Shown here: positions 1 through 13,757 of the stretch, one piece after another | Layout of the letters: every line of letters starts with the position of its first letter | Position numbering within the stretch: position 1 is the stretch's first letter | Source of the DNA: Coleophoma eucalyptorum | Taxonomy: Eukaryota; Ascomycota; Leotiomycetes; Helotiales; Dermateaceae | Length of the DNA: 64,000 bases | Assembly (NCBI GenBank): GCA_026120035.1 | Contig: JALRME010000018.1 | Span: 744,001 to 808,000 of the forward strand | Direction of reading: 5' to 3' | Translations under genes and position numbers: made by a program | The notes under the pieces: generated by a model | Told to the model about the DNA's origin: nothing | What the model saw: the letters and a program-made list of their open reading frames with translations, nothing else | The model's database searches: none

Positions 1-3000
1 GTCCATTTTTAATTCCAGTGTTCGCGACAATGGCTACAATATCCTCGCTCCTGTCGTTTGCCAGCACCTGATCTTTACCTTGTCGAGACAATACAAGGCG
101 TCCACAACAACTATAGTCATGCAGTATCTACATATAACAGATATCCTCTCATTACTAATCATATAATAATTAACACTCTGCCGACCACTCCAACCTCCAC
201 TCTTTGAAACATGTCTTTTCTTACTCGTGTCTGTATCATCCCAATACCTTGTTCCTGGGAGCGGGAACCGACTTGCGACCTTGGAGCCGGGAAACTTCCT
301 CCAGCTGGCTATTCAGCATGGCCATGTTTCTCACACTATTATCCCGAGAGTTGCGGGACAGTGACCGTGGCAGCTTTGGGGAAGAGGGTTACGAGACAAA
401 AGCGCCATCCAGCTGAAGCAAGGGGCGAACACGCGTGATATGGGTGGGGAGAGAAGAGGGTGAAGAGGGGAGATCATTTATTGTCTCGCACTTTTGGTTC
501 TTCTGAAAATAAAGATTTGGCTTTTTATTTTCCTTCTGAGCTCCGGGCGTATCTTTTGTGAGACTTGGAGAGAAGTGGCCGGCTGAACCAAACCTCTAAA
601 CCTGACGGATTTTTTTCATCTGCTGTGTCTTGACATATTGCGCTGAAGCGAGCCGCCCGTCCCCCGCGCGCGCGGGGCGCGGGCATGCACATGGGCGTGA
701 TATGGGATCTATTCTTATATCTTCCTGTTTTTTTTCTTCATTAATCTTTGATCCTCTGAACACTCCGGGGGTGGTTTGTGAGACCTGGGACTGGGGATGG
801 GTGTGGGCTGGGACTCGATCCACCTGACCCTCTCCCCCGTGTCTGGTATATTGGGCTGAAGTGGGCCGTGCCGTTTTCGTCTCTTAACTTATTAGAGTTT
901 TTGAGATTGACATTTCTTATATGTGTTTTTTTTGGGGGGGGGGGTGTTATCGTCATGCCGTGCTTCAAAGTGCTCAACTTTCGCATCGGTATTGATCTGC
1001 CAAGGGTACTGGTTGCTTATCTTTGAATATGTGTGTGTATGTGTTTCTTTTTCTCTCGGAACTTTCCTTCGATAAGGCTGACCTTGGGATCCTTGACTTG
1101 GAATCCAATTCACTGGAAACGAAGGGGGGGGGGGTTGTATATTATTGTGTATCTATGTCTTGCATTTTTCTTTATCTCTGTATATCCCGGCGAGGTTGTT
1201 GCTGCTGCTGTGTATGTATGTATGTATTACTTGCAGCATATTCTTTATGTTTGCAAGATCCCAGTGAAGGTGAAAGGGTGTAAGTGTGTTGTATGCGGGT
1301 TGCACGGCATGCTGCAAGCAGGTCTTGGAAGATAGGTAATGCACTGTCCCGTGGCTTGCAATATATTTCGGTGAATGTTGCCCGAGATCATATAGCTTAC
1401 CCCAATAGTAATTGAAATTGTTATTTTATATGCCTCTACTGTGTTCTTAAATTGTGCTTGTGGCTGTGACGTATATTTTTTGTTTTGTTTGTGGGAGTTT
1501 TGCCCCGGGGGGGAGGGGAGGTGTACCGGTGCTTGGTAAGGCCCAATTCAATGACAGAAGAGGCATGTTTATGAAGTGTGCCATGTTCGATATGATCAGC
1601 CTGTCAATTTCTGGAATGATGTGCGCTCTTTACGGGACGGTCACTGAAACGAGGGTACGTATGTATGTGCACAAATAAATGGGTTATAAATAAATATAGG
1701 CAGATGTTTTCATCAGTGCGGTAAGAATCACATCAGCCGTTGCCGCGGTTGATCGCTCACACGACAGCATTGGCATTGACCTTGACACTGACTGGTGATA
1801 TAGCTAAGGTAAAGAATCAACTTGTCAAATACGAGGGCAAATCAACAGTGCACACGAAGACCTTGTTCTGCTACCTATATTTGCCCATCACCGCGTAGCT
1901 TGCACACGACAGGTTGGACGACCAGTGGCAAATACTTCCTCGTATATACTTCTTGGAGATCAAAGCGACGGCAGAGAGCACGCGAGAGGAAGGGAACAAA
2001 GAGCGGGGAGAGGCTAGGCAATCAACACAAGGTTGCATAGGTTGCTTTTGTTTTTCAAAACAAAGAAGAGTTCTCAACCGTGCCAAAATCCTACGCAATG
2101 AAGATGTGGATTTAATTGAGTTTGTGCAATGGGAAGTTACGGTGTTGTTGTATTTATTTAAGGCCGTGCTTGATACCGAGACAGGGTTGAGGCTCAGCAT
2201 TACTATAGCTTTGCGGTATATCTGGAAGAGCAGGAGAAGCGGATGCTATTACTGAGACATAGCGATATCAGACAGAGTAGAGCATTGCAAGGTTTGCATA
2301 GTCTGAATTCAATTGTCCTACGGATCACGATCATAGAGATCGGTTACGGAATGCTTCTTCTACTTCACGTGGAAGCATTTTCCCGCCGACCCAAGATGTG
2401 CGCAATGACGGAAAACAACCACCCATCAGTACCCAATCTCTGTTAAAAAGAAAAATCACCACATCCAGCTTGGCACTCATAAAACTATTTGCGCGCGCCA
2501 AAAGTCTCAGTGCCTGGTACCTACCTTAGTTTACCTGAGCTTTCACTCGACTACTGTGCGCTTTAGTTTAGCCGGCTTTAGAACACGGCGGATGACATAC
2601 TCATTTCATTGTCGCTTCGGAGGTCGGCTCCTATCCGAATCCGCATGGGAAAGGAGAATTTGCAAGATAGTGAATATCAAATTTCGGTGTTGGATCGTTA
2701 GCCTGAGCCAGAGAGGGTAAGAGAGGTTAAGAGATATAGCTGAAAAGAACAACAATGGTGCGTAGTCGTGGCTGTTGTGTTGTCTAGATCACGCCTTTCG
2801 AGATGGACTGTACGACGCTTTCGGAGAGGACGCGAAGCTGTGGTTGCTGGTAGCGCCGACTATGAGAGCTGAGTCGGGAGGTTTGAGAACGGACAGTTCC
2901 CAAGCTTGCTTACTCCGGGCATTGGATTTTGCCTCGTCGTTTATTGTTTCCGTAAAAGAAATCCCCCCTTCCGGCTACAGTTCTTCGACCTGGCCTAGTT

Positions 3001-5989
3001 CTAGAAGTCTTCCTCGTCACCATTCTCGTCAAATACGACGCTCTCTACCAATCTCACACCTTCATGGCCGAGTAAGCTTAGATTGGGGAATAATGCCTTA
3101 TGCAGAGATCTGATATATACGCAGGCAGCAGAAGAGGAAGACCGGCGAGATAGGCAGGTACTCATGCATGGATTATTGAAAATAGAAGACTCGACATTCC
3201 GGTGCGCATCGTGATTCGTGGCGGAAACGAGAAAGTGGCAGTGAGGACAACGGGTCGCTAACCTGATTCCTGACCGTCTGGTCTGTCCCCTCGCTTGACT
3301 GGGCATAGACGACTCTGGTTTTCTCCCGCACTTCAGTTGATCCTGGCCGTCTAAAGTGCTGCACTGACTACACACTCTATAGGTTATTTAGCCTTAAGCG
3401 TAAATGTCATCGTCAGGGGGCTGCGCTAGCCCAGACCGTCTATCCTTGAGATCTTGCTAGGGGAATTTGTGGATCGGACAGCGATACCCTTGCCGATGCA
3501 ACGTGATAGTGATAGAATTACCCTTCTTTCGTGGTCACCGAAAGATCGGATGCCATCACACCTCATCGGATCCCCAACGAAGAAGGTTTTGCTTCAAGAC
3601 TCGGGCTGAGCCTCGAACGGCTGCGGGCTAGAGCCCAGCAGAGTAGAACACTGGTCGAGTGTCTTATCTTGGAGTGAGTGCAGGGTGATTGACTGACTGA
3701 CTGGTTCAGGGGTTTGCGCACCCATGACAAAGATCGCTCAACGGCCCGGACGAACTTGATTTAAGAAAGGGGACGGCAAGGGAAAGGGATGGCGTCGCTT
3801 ACTGGCCGGAGTAGCAGCCAACAGTGGAGAGATATTATCAATAACACGAGCGAGGAAGAGTGAGTATGGCAATCTTCCATGCCCTCCTCGGCAGCGTCCT
3901 ATCTGGGCTTTTGGTTTTTGACTTTCAGCTTTGTGACGGGCGAGCAGGCCCCGGATTTGCGCAAGCTCATTCTCCCGTACCCGGCTCCTCTTGTGGGCAT
4001 CGAGAACGCTCAGACCTGGCTCCCCCAATTTCACCCGAGGTATATTTTGGCGACCAGAGCCGTGTCACGGACTGCGGCCAGCACAGTAATTTCCACATCA
4101 CCCTCTCCCTATCGGTAGTTTCTGGCTTGAGGCTGATTTCTACTTTCTCCTAGCGCTGTGGCATGCGGTAGCCTACTTAGTGAGTGGTGAAGTCGACTAC
4201 CAAACCGAAACCGGCAGTCGACCTCATTTGGAACGACCCCGAGTCGAATTGCTCACAGGATGGGCGAGTCGCCGGTGTATGAAAAGCCTGCCAGCGAGGA
4301 GATGCAGCATGCTTGTCGGGGCCTGGCCATGTAAGCTGGTATGGTATGGTATTGTCAAGCAAGATTTGGACAACATTACTCACGTTGATCTCGGTCGTTT
4401 ATGCAGTATCAATTTCAATACCTAGCTACAGCTGCATTATGTCCCCAAAGCGGGAAAGAGGCGTTGGGTCCCGGAAGGAAACATAACCAAGGCTTCAAGG
4501 CTACAGCGGCGCAAGCCGACAGGCATCGCAGATGACTTACTTGACTGGACTTATCATGCTGGCTCTCGCCTCCAGATAAGCAAGTCATACAGTAGATGAG
4601 CTGGCTCGATCTGGCTCGATATGGAAACTGTACGATGCCTTGGATTGGGCATTACAGTCATGCACTAGCACTATTAATACTATACCTTTCCGGTGCTCCA
4701 GCCACAGCTTCCTCAATGGGAATGCGGACTCGGCCAAGCTCAAGAGCGGCTAGTCCAGTAACAGCCGACGAACGACCATGCTCATCATCTCCTCCTCAGA
4801 CGACAATTCAAGGTTTGTTCCTCGCCTCCTTAACCTTGGAAGGCTCGTGTTCTCCCCGGACGACTAGCCAGGGATCATCACCAGAGTCCTGGCAGATATT
4901 TTACCCCCGTTGGCCTATTCTAGTCAAGGGGCCACTGGAGATCACCATGTGCTGATGCCAATAGACCTCGTACCAGCATGTTCCCGGCCTCCAGCACAGC
5001 GCTTCTTCGCTTCTTCTGTAATCCAAACTTTATGTGCATGTCTCACTAACCAGATATGCCTCTTTCGCCATTCTTCCTATCTTCTCGTGGGACTGCAGGG
5101 CAGCTGCGGACCACGCTACCCGCGCCCTATCCTCTCAGAAATTGCTCGTGGGCTTGCTCTAGCTGCCATAAGCACGGCTCTAGATGGCCTCACCACGCCT
5201 GGCTTTGGACTTAGTCCTGTTTGCCTCGACTTTGACGCCGGAGAGACGAGTAGTACCACGCCAGTCCAGCCAAAATGCGGCCCAAAAGCTCTTCTGGGAT
5301 TTGGCCTAGGTCCTGTCACAGTGAAGAGATCCACAAGTGCCCACGGTGCATATAATCCTCGCAGACGAGCCTCAACCTGCTTTCTTGTCATCCTCTATCA
5401 TTCCATCCTTGGATCCTGGCTCCACACATCGACCCAGGGATTCTTGCCTTGCTGCCACAGACCAGCTGCTGAATCGTCTGCACACTCTTTTTTTGGTCAG
5501 CCAGCCTATACCACCACAACATCCACACCAATCTGATAGTAGGAAAAAAGCATCTGCAAGCCTGCAGTCTCCACTACCTTTTTGAGGGTCAAGGCAAATC
5601 GACCACACCCTTCATTTCTTGCATCAGCACCGACACTCGTCCAAGACCACCCGTCTTGCACGCCGACCCGACGTAGCAATACAATATCGCCTATCGAGTC
5701 CCCGCTACCCTCGTTTCTGTACATTGGTAGTGGTTCCAGACTTATTGCCTCCGAGCTTGACATCTACCCGAGAATATACAACCCTCCCCGCCCTCATTCA
5801 ACTTTTGTTGTTGTTGCTATCATTCTGTCGTTCTCCGCCCAACGATTCATGATATACTAGCATCCTTCTCGCCCCAAGTCACTCGCTTTTACTCTTGGCT
5901 ACGTCAATCGACTTCGTCTCGGGAAACCTCGAGACTCCTGTCTCCAATCGTTCTATATAGCGTGATTAGCAAAGAAGTGAATAGTCACA
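1..5989. other. Gene-poor region upstream of the GT2 gene
   Basis: I see no coding gene here on either strand. The open frames (longest 208 codons, 4910-5536) resemble no protein family and lack intron-linked extensions. The left part has simple-sequence tracts: poly-G runs near 934-944 and 1124-1134 and a GTAT run near 1210-1227. From about 5300 to 5989 the + strand becomes pyrimidine-rich, as expected for a fungal promoter and 5' leader of the gene starting at 5990. A long leader or a non-coding transcript is possible but cannot be shown from sequence alone. Confidence 0.5.
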
Positions 5990-8900
5990 ATGGGTTTGGG
6001 AAACTTCTTCAAGCCCAAGGCTGAGGCTGCTGCACCACCAGCTCCTGTTACCACAGAGAAGCCGGCTGCTCCTGCAATTCCACAGCCAACTTATGATATG
6101 GAACTGCAACCACCGGTGTTCCGAGGTCCTGGTTCCTCGAGGAATTCGCTGTCCGCTCGTTCAGTCCATTCCAATCGATCTACCCAAAGTTCGGCCTTTT
6201 TGGACGATATTAAGCATGAGGTTATGGTAAACTACCTTTACCAACAGCAATGTTCACACCTTTGGGTTAGTGATGGAAGTGGAGAGATCGAGGGCGTTCT
6301 CCTCAGAAAGTCAAAAAACACATACATGGCATGCCCGCCACAACTGGGCACCTCTGCCTTTGCTGCCGCTTGTGCTGCTCTCAACGTTCAGGTAAGATTG
6401 ACTAGAAACACGAAAAAGATTGAGCTAATCAGACATAGTGCGCGATGACTGTCAATTCGAGAGTCATTAAGACATTTCTTCAATGGTCCCCTGATGCCGT
6501 TGACGTTCCTCTCCTCAATGGACTTCGAATTCAGATTCTCCCAACAGTCGAGGATCTCCCCCGCGCAAGAAAGCACCAGTTTGCAGCTTTCGTCGCCTCA
6601 GAAGCACTTCTAGTGGTCTGGGATGATGAGGCATTACATCTCATTCAAAGAGCAAAGGCGATTGAGTCCGAGTTGATGGAGCTTGTCTGGAAGACTGGCG
6701 AAGAAGAGGAAGAGGGCGAGAAGAAGGGACCAGGAGCTCTTTCCTATGAGGTTGATGAGGAGAGTGGTGAAATCATCCCTCAAAAACGTGCAGTCCACCT
6801 TCAGAACACTGTCTTGGTCACCTTGACCATTATGTTGATTTGCACGACTTTGGGTGCTGGTTTCCGCCAAATCGCCATCGAAGTCGACGTCGACAAGAAT
6901 TACGTTCATCTCGCTCTATTGGTTCTGACTCCAGTCCAAATCTTCTTCACGCTCTTCTTCGCTCAGGTTATCGTCGGATGTTTGGCTCAACTCTTCGGTC
7001 CGGTTCGCCAAATGCAAGAGAACTCCAAGTTTTATTCCGCTATCGCTCCTCCACGTCTTCAAGGCACCACTCTTCCTCACATCACCATCCAATGTCCAGT
7101 TTACAAGGAAGGTTTGAGCTCTGTCATCGCCCCAACTGTCAAGTCGATTAAGCAAGCTATCTCAACCTACGAATTGCAGGGTGGTTCCGCCAACATGTTC
7201 ATCAACGATGATGGTCTTCAAATCATCGATGAAGAAGAGCGACGCGCCAGAATTGAGTTCTATGCTGACCACAGCATTGGATGGGTCGCAAGACCCAAGC
7301 ACGGTGACAATGGTTTCAATCGTCGCGGAAAGTTCAAGAAGGTAAGTCGTCAAATTGCTTTACTGGGTACTCTATTTATCCTCCCCAACCATCGTCCTGG
7401 TCAGCTCATCACGAGTGCGCCTTTTGATGAATGGCGTTCGCCTCGCCTACTGTTTTGCGAAGCGACCCTACTCCACATCTGATGATTGTGAGCTGAGCTG
7501 ACGATCGTTTCTCTTTTAGGCCTCCAACATGAACTTCGCTCTACACATCTCCTGTATGGTTGAGGAGAAGCTGACCTTAATTCAACGACCTGCCGACTGG
7601 ACCCAAGCTGATGAGGCTCAAGCCTATGAGCGATGCTTGAAGGAGGCTCTCGAGGACAATGGACGTGCTTGGGCCGACGGTAACATTCGTGTTGGTGATT
7701 ATATTCTGCTGAGTAAGTATCCATAATACTCTCGCCTGCGCTTTTCTAATGATTCTCTCAGTTGACTCTGATACCCGTGTTCCTGCCGATTGTCTTCTGG
7801 ATGCTTGCTCTGAAATGGAACAGTCCCCAGAAGTCGGAATCATGCAATTCTCATCAGGTGTCATGCAAGTCGTCCACACCTACTTCGAAAATGGTATTAC
7901 TTTCTTCACCAACTTGATCTACACTGCCATTCGTTACACTGTCTCCAACGGTGATGTTGCTCCTTTCGTCGGTCACAACGCTATTCTCCGCTGGTCTGCT
8001 ATTCAACAAGTCTCTCACGTGGACGAGGATGGCTATGAAAAGTTCTGGTCTGAGTCTCACGTCTCTGAGGATTTCGATATGTCTCTCCGTCTCCAGATCA
8101 AAGGCTACACTATTCGCTTAGCTGCCTGGGCTGGTGAAGGTTTCAAGGAGGGTGTCTCGCTTACCGTCTACGATGAACTTGCTCGATGGGAGAAATACGC
8201 CTACGGATGTAACGAGCTTCTTTTCCATCCTATCCGTCTCTGGTTTGTTAGAGGTCCATTCACGCCCCGTAAGTAATACCTACCCTGAATTTAAATAGCA
8301 CGCGATTGCACTCCAACCACTTGTCAAGGAATACACTGACATGTCACCCATTAGTTTTCCGCACTTTCTTGTTCTCCAACATTCGATTCACCTCAAAGAT
8401 TACTATTGTGTCATACATTGGAACCTACTACGCCATTGGTGCCGCCTGGATCATGACAACAGCCAACTACTTTGCTGTCGGATGGTGGAATGGTTATTTG
8501 GACAAGTACTATGTCGATTCCTGGAAAGTCTGGTTCTCCATTATTATTGTCTTCAACGGTCTTGGAAACATTGCCTTGGCAGTTATGCGATACCGAATTG
8601 GTGAGCGAACACTGTTATACTCTCTCTGGGAGAACTTCAAGTGGACCATCATGTTCGCCATTTTCTTGGGTGGTCTATCTCTCCACGTCTCTCAAGCTCT
8701 GCTTTGCCACATGTTCGAGATCAACATGCAATGGGGTGCCACTTCAAAGGAAGCCGAATTCTCCAACTTCTTCATTGAAGTGCCAAAGGTGTTGAAGAGT
8801 GTAAGTTTTACTACAGATCTTGCTCAAATTCGCGTAAGCTAACTTTCTATCTAGTTCAAATATTCTATGGCCTTCGCTCTTATCGGCATGATTGGCATGA

Positions 8901-9043
8901 TTATCCTCGCTACTGCTCCTTTCGTTCCTTACGACTGGAAGATTCAGGATTTCGTTGCCATCCTTCCTATGGCTACTGTTACCGCATCGCATTTGCTGCT
9001 ACCACTTGCCCTCAACCCTGCGTTGATGACCTTCTCGTGGTAA
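5990..9043 (+). CDS. Polytopic membrane glycosyltransferase family 2 protein (chitin-synthase-like), 879 aa
   Basis: Six exons: 5990-6391, 6439-7341, 7520-7712, 7762-8268, 8355-8800, 8855-9043. The protein should sit in the plasma membrane and polymerise a sugar from a UDP-sugar at the hyphal surface. An N-terminal cytosolic region is followed by two hydrophobic helices (near residues 255-320). The GT2 catalytic domain comes next, with an ITIQCPVYKE segment, a DSDTRVP metal-binding motif formed across the exon 3/4 junction, a SEDFDMSLRLQ acidic motif, and ELARW where processive GT2 enzymes have QxxRW. About five C-terminal membrane helices follow, starting at TKITIVSYIG. This matches the large fungal GT2 group related to divergent chitin synthases and to GT2 proteins needed for hyphal growth. 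Which subclass, and whether the product is chitin, is not decided. The start is the first ATG of the conserved frame. Confidence 0.9.
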
Positions 9044-11010
9044 TCGCACCAAATCGCTCTGCAGAAAAAAAGACCATTTATAGGCAATAATGATAATATA
9101 GAGATTGGGGGTCGGTTATGGATTTATTTGGGGCTATCTTAACGAACGTATACACACAAATCTAACAGGATGATCGAATACCTGGGGGGCGGACACTGGA
9201 AAGGCAAAGAAATTGGTCACAGATTACTTGGGATTGATGACTGGGCGCGGGCTTAATTGTTTTTGTTCTATCGCTCTTACTATAGATTATTCTGGAGTTT
9301 CTCTGTCTTTCTCTTGGCTCTTAGTGGATCGCTCTCTTACTGTATATATGATACGGTACCATTTTAGGGCAATAATAAAACAAAAAGAAACTCTTAACGC
9401 ATCCATTGCCTTAACGCTGATCTGCACAGATAATGATAACAAACACCCTTCGTCAGGCTCGAGCTGAGCCTTTACTCTATTGCAGGCGGCGTGTCTTTCG
9501 TTCAAGCAGGGACTATACACGCAAGGGAGAGAGAAAGAGCGAGCGAGAGAGAGCAGCCTTCGCCGTTCAGTAAGTTGGTCAAGGACACACCACCATAGGC
9601 AAGAACAAAGCTGAGGTAGATAGATTTCAGCTGGGCTGTAGAATATCGATAAACTTGTCTCACTATGCACAGATGTATCCGATGCATATGCAGACATGGC
9701 AGGATAGGATAGGGCTGGCAGTACCGTACTTCCCAGGAGAGAGATCTAAATCTTGGTCTTGATTCCGTCGCGGCTTAGAGGATCGGCGTGGCTGTCTTTT
9801 CGACCACTCCCACCTCTCTCCCATCTCTCTTCGCTAGTTATCTATGCGTTGGCCACGTTGACGCAGCACTGGGGTGTTACTATGGGCTATGTTGTGCTGT
9901 GGAGTCAGTGCCCAGCTGATAGGTGACAGGCAGCAACAGCAGTTCTGAGTTGAGAAGGAAGGGAATAAAAAATTACAAACGCGGTACGAGGTTGTGGTGG
10001 AGCTTTTCAGCTGACTGAGGATGGTGGTATGTATCTACCCAATACATGCATGCCCGCATGCATGCAGTGCATTGCAGTGCGCCTTTGGGAAGGGAAAAAA
10101 AAAAGATAACAGAGAAAACAAAAAAGGTTCCAGACTCCTTACTTCGAGGTGCGTTGCGCTGCGCTGTGCTGAACTCGAAGGCTGACTGTACAAAGTCACA
10201 AGTTCGCAAATGTGGATGGATGGAGTCGTTGCTCGGTCACATTCACCAGTAAGAGAATCCAGCTCGACCATGCTGTTGTTCACGCTCTCCACCGGGCAAC
10301 AGAGCCCTGGCCTGTTTATCTCGGTCAGGGCTGGGTTTATTGTGCGAAGGCGAGGTCTGGAAACGAGGAGAGGAAGGGAAGGTCCTGGCATCCGGAGCTG
10401 GGGGGATTATGGGAAAGGATCGTCATCTTTGGACCCTCTCCCACCCTCTCTCTTTTACTTTCTTTCTTGCTTTCCTCTAGCATCGGCCGCTCGGAAGTTT
10501 GCCACTGTGATGCTTTCTGGAAGCTGCTTCTGGAATGTCGATGGGGGAAAAGGTCGGAAAGTTGAAATGCCGGTTTAGAATGGGGGTTTTCTTCTATTGA
10601 TAGAGAGTTTACCGACCGCGAGCGCCTCTCCAGCAGTAAGGGAGCGAGAGTTTTGGTGCTGGGGAAGCGAGCTATGTTGTGTACTTTGTTGGGTATTACG
10701 ACATCCTTCCCTTAATCCCATCTTCTTGGTAGGCTATGAAAATGCGTGCCAATTCACCAAAATTGCACTACGGGCTCTCAATATCTCTATTGCGCGATGG
10801 TAAGGTAGAAACTTCAATATCGCGATCAGCGCTATGGCATTGACGTGATGGATAGCTAGAATGGGGATTTTCGAGCTTTGATAGCCAAAGCTGACATCCA
10901 GCCCTTCCCGCCCTAGATTTACCTTATCACGACCCATATTCTGCGCTAAGTTAATGTTTCATGAGAAAAGCGCCGGCGAACAGGGGCCTCTTCTTCAGTA
11001 GCTCTGGGGG

Positions 11011-11040
11011 AGTTCAGTGGAGTTCAGTGGAGTTCAGTGG
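11011..11040. repeat. Three perfect tandem copies of a 10-bp unit
   Basis: The decamer AGTTCAGTGG is repeated three times without mismatch in an otherwise unique intergenic stretch. It is most likely a small minisatellite with no evident function. Confidence 0.9.
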
Positions 11041-11984
11041 TTACAAGTGTAGTAAGTAAGTCGGCCTATTTTAGCGAGCCTAGTAATCTGGGTATGGGAT
11101 GGGGAAGACCAGCGGTTGCACAGCAGCAATACGAAGGACAGGCCCGCCGGGATGTGTGCGTGATGCTTGGCTCTAACCATGCTTTTAATTTTGCGGTTCT
11201 GTGCATATAGTGGACACTCCTATCCAATGCTACTGTCAGCAGCGAATGCATAGTACGGCAAATTGAGGAAGGGGGTATTTTAGACTTCCAGCAGCGAGAG
11301 ATCTACAGTACCATGGGCAGGTTGGTCGAACCCTGCTACAACCCCCTCGCTTGCATCTGGACGCTTTCTTGGGGGAGAGTGGCCGATAATCAGCGCTGGG
11401 ATACGAGCTGCAGCTGCAAGGCACATTGGTTGTCGACTGTATCTTAGCTGTAACTGCATGGTATCTTTTCCGACTCAAGCTCCGTGGTTATCGATTGTAC
11501 TCAGGGCCCGGTGCTTATGCTCAGGGACGGGGGACCAGGATCCAAGATCAGGGTATTTAATAACTGAATAAAAACACGAAAGTAAGCTGGCTCGACGTGA
11601 ATTTGGACGTCTGTGGAGCCGCCAGTGGCCTGTTCTCGATTGGGTTCATCGCATGGCTCGCTCGTCGCACGTTGACCATGTATGTATGTTCTCCCGTACC
11701 TCTTGACCTTTGGACGAGAACTCCCCTGGCCGGAAGAGTGGTCCGTGCAAGATACTTCACAAAGTCAGTCTGGCTGGGAGGAGTCGTGACTGTCTGCCAC
11801 CCAGCGGGAAAGTGGATTAATTGATTGATTAGCAGCTGTCTCCATTTCCTCATAGAGACGCAGGAATGGGCAGCTGGCTCTCACTAGGAGTACGTGGTTG
11901 GCTGTGTGCATATAGTAATAAAGAGTATGGTGCCAAGCACAGTCGTTCCCTTCATACCACGGTCGTATTTACCTCGACACTAAC

Positions 11985-12007
11985 CCACCACCACCACCAC
12001 CACCACC
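11985..12007. repeat. CCA/CAC trinucleotide microsatellite
   Basis: About seven consecutive CCA triplets lie in non-coding DNA upstream of the fasciclin-like gene. In one frame they would read as a histidine run, but no gene extends through them. Confidence 0.85.
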
Positions 12008-12342
12008 CCTTCACCTGTTTCCCGAATTTTTCTATCATTGTCAGCTGCTGGAAAAAGAACAACCTTTATCGATTTGAGTGATTGATTGTCGTGTTCGGCA
12101 GGAAGCATATACGGGAAGCTACTCTTTGCTTTATGAGCTGTCGTTACCTCTGCCACCCCGTCACACACTAGCCAACCCTAGGGACACCAGTTTGTGTAGT
12201 GAACCGTTAAGCTTCGGCCCCAGACACGCCCTTTCCTCGTCTGTAACCCTCTGACCAGAATTGCGCAAGAGAACTGAAAGAACGGGCACGAAAGGAGGAT
12301 ATAATTTTCAGCAGAACCGAAAACCCTACACAGTACAGAAAT

Positions 12343-13757
12343 ATGAGGAGTTCAAGTTGGAAAAGTTTCGCGTCCGCGACTGTAGCTCTGCTTGCCGGCG
12401 TGGAAGCTGCCACGACCCCAGATCTAGCGACGCTTCTTTCGCAGCAGAAGAACTTGACCACCTTTTATAGCTTGATCAAGGTAGGTCTTGGATCAATTGA
12501 TGGAAATCCAATTCGCTGATTCTAATTACTTAGACATACCCAAACATCCTGCTGCAATTGCCCTCATACCAAGGTGTTACGGTAAGCCCACTCTACTTGG
12601 ACTGGCACTTTAGGAGAAGTGGAACAGGAAAGCTGACAGTTTCTCTGTAGATCCTTGCGCCAAATAACGATGCGTTCAACAAGATCCCTTACACGGCGCT
12701 GAATAATGCTTTTAAGGATGGGGATGAAGGCGTCATCACCAATGTCCTCGAATATCATCTTCTGCAAGGCACTCGTACAGCTGCGGAACTGGTACCCGGA
12801 ACGCCAGTTTTTATACCTACTCTCCTCACCAACGAGACATACAGTAATGTCACCGGCGGACAGGTAGTTGAGAATGTAGAGCAGGCAGGAAATGTGGTGA
12901 TTTTTGTTAGTGGGCAGGGCAGCAGAAGTACTTTGACGCAAGCCGTGAGTTTTGGCGCATTCCAGATTCTGAGTTTAGAGTCAGAAAGAGGGTGGTGGCT
13001 AATGTGCACATAGGATCTCGCATTTACTGGCGGGGTCGTCCAAGTAATTGACTCGCTCCTCATTCCACCAGGGAACCTGACACAAAACGCGGAGAGCTAC
13101 AATTTGACTTCTTTTGAAGGTGCGATATTCAAGTCCAACCTGATGGATACGATAACGAGCGCATCGAACGTGACGCTCTTTGCCCCACAAAACTACGGTT
13201 TCCAGGCGTTGGGTCCCGCTATTGCAAACATGACAGTTGAGGAATTGACTTCCGTGATGGACTACCACTACGTCGCGGGCGAGGTCATCTATTCTACCGG
13301 CTTGACGAACGGCACCAAGATCCTTGCCAGCCAAGGCGAAAACATCACCATTACGCATGCTGGAAATAATGTATACATTAACTCGGCACAACTACTTACA
13401 TCAGATATCTTACTTGCCAATGGTGTCATGCACGTAATTGACAATGTCATCAACCCACAAGGACCTGATGCGCAACCCAATCCCGCGATCGCCACACAGG
13501 GTGTGGTTTTCGCCAATGCCACTCTCGCAACCGATCTGCCATTCACCAGCGATATTCCATGTTCAACCAGCTGTCCAATTACCACTACGAGTTCTGCGTC
13601 AGGCTCAGCGGGCGCAGCGACGACTACCAGAAGTTCTTCTACCACATCCACAACCAGCTTCTCGACCAGCAAGAGTAAGGGTGCTGGCGTTGCGAAAGAG
13701 ACGGGCATGGCCTGGGCTGGATTGGTAGGCGCTGTTGGTGTTGGACTTATTCTCTGA
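12343..13757 (+). CDS. Fasciclin (FAS1) domain cell-surface protein, probably GPI-anchored, 407 aa
   Basis: Four exons: 12343-12480, 12534-12581, 12651-12944, 13014-13757. The start gives a clear signal peptide (hydrophobic core SATVALLAGVEA). Two FAS1 domains follow. The first has VTILAPNNDAF, formed across the exon 2/3 junction, and VLEYHLLQG. The second starts near SFEGAIFKSNLM and has VTLFAPQNYGF, VMDYHYVAG and NGVMHVIDNVI, the usual H1 and H2 boxes. A Ser/Thr-rich stalk (TTTSSASG, STTSTTSF) leads to a short hydrophobic tail, GLVGAVGVGLIL, as in GPI-anchored fungal wall proteins. Several N-x-S/T sequons support secretion. The role is likely adhesion or wall organisation; the binding partner is unknown. 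It stands alone, far from both neighbours. Confidence 0.92.

Larger units (their letters stand above)
9044..12342. other. Intergenic region without a recognisable gene
   Basis: No convincing coding frame on either strand. It contains a GA-rich tract near 9520-9555, a short perfect inverted repeat at 10045-10064, a triple decamer at 11011-11040 and a CCA/CAC microsatellite at about 11985-12007. The last of these lies some 340 bases before the fasciclin-like gene. Confidence 0.5.

Noticed and set aside
4910..5536. 208-codon + strand frame before the GT2 gene
   Set aside because: Composition is like pyrimidine-rich leader DNA, and there is no domain, signal peptide or spliced extension.
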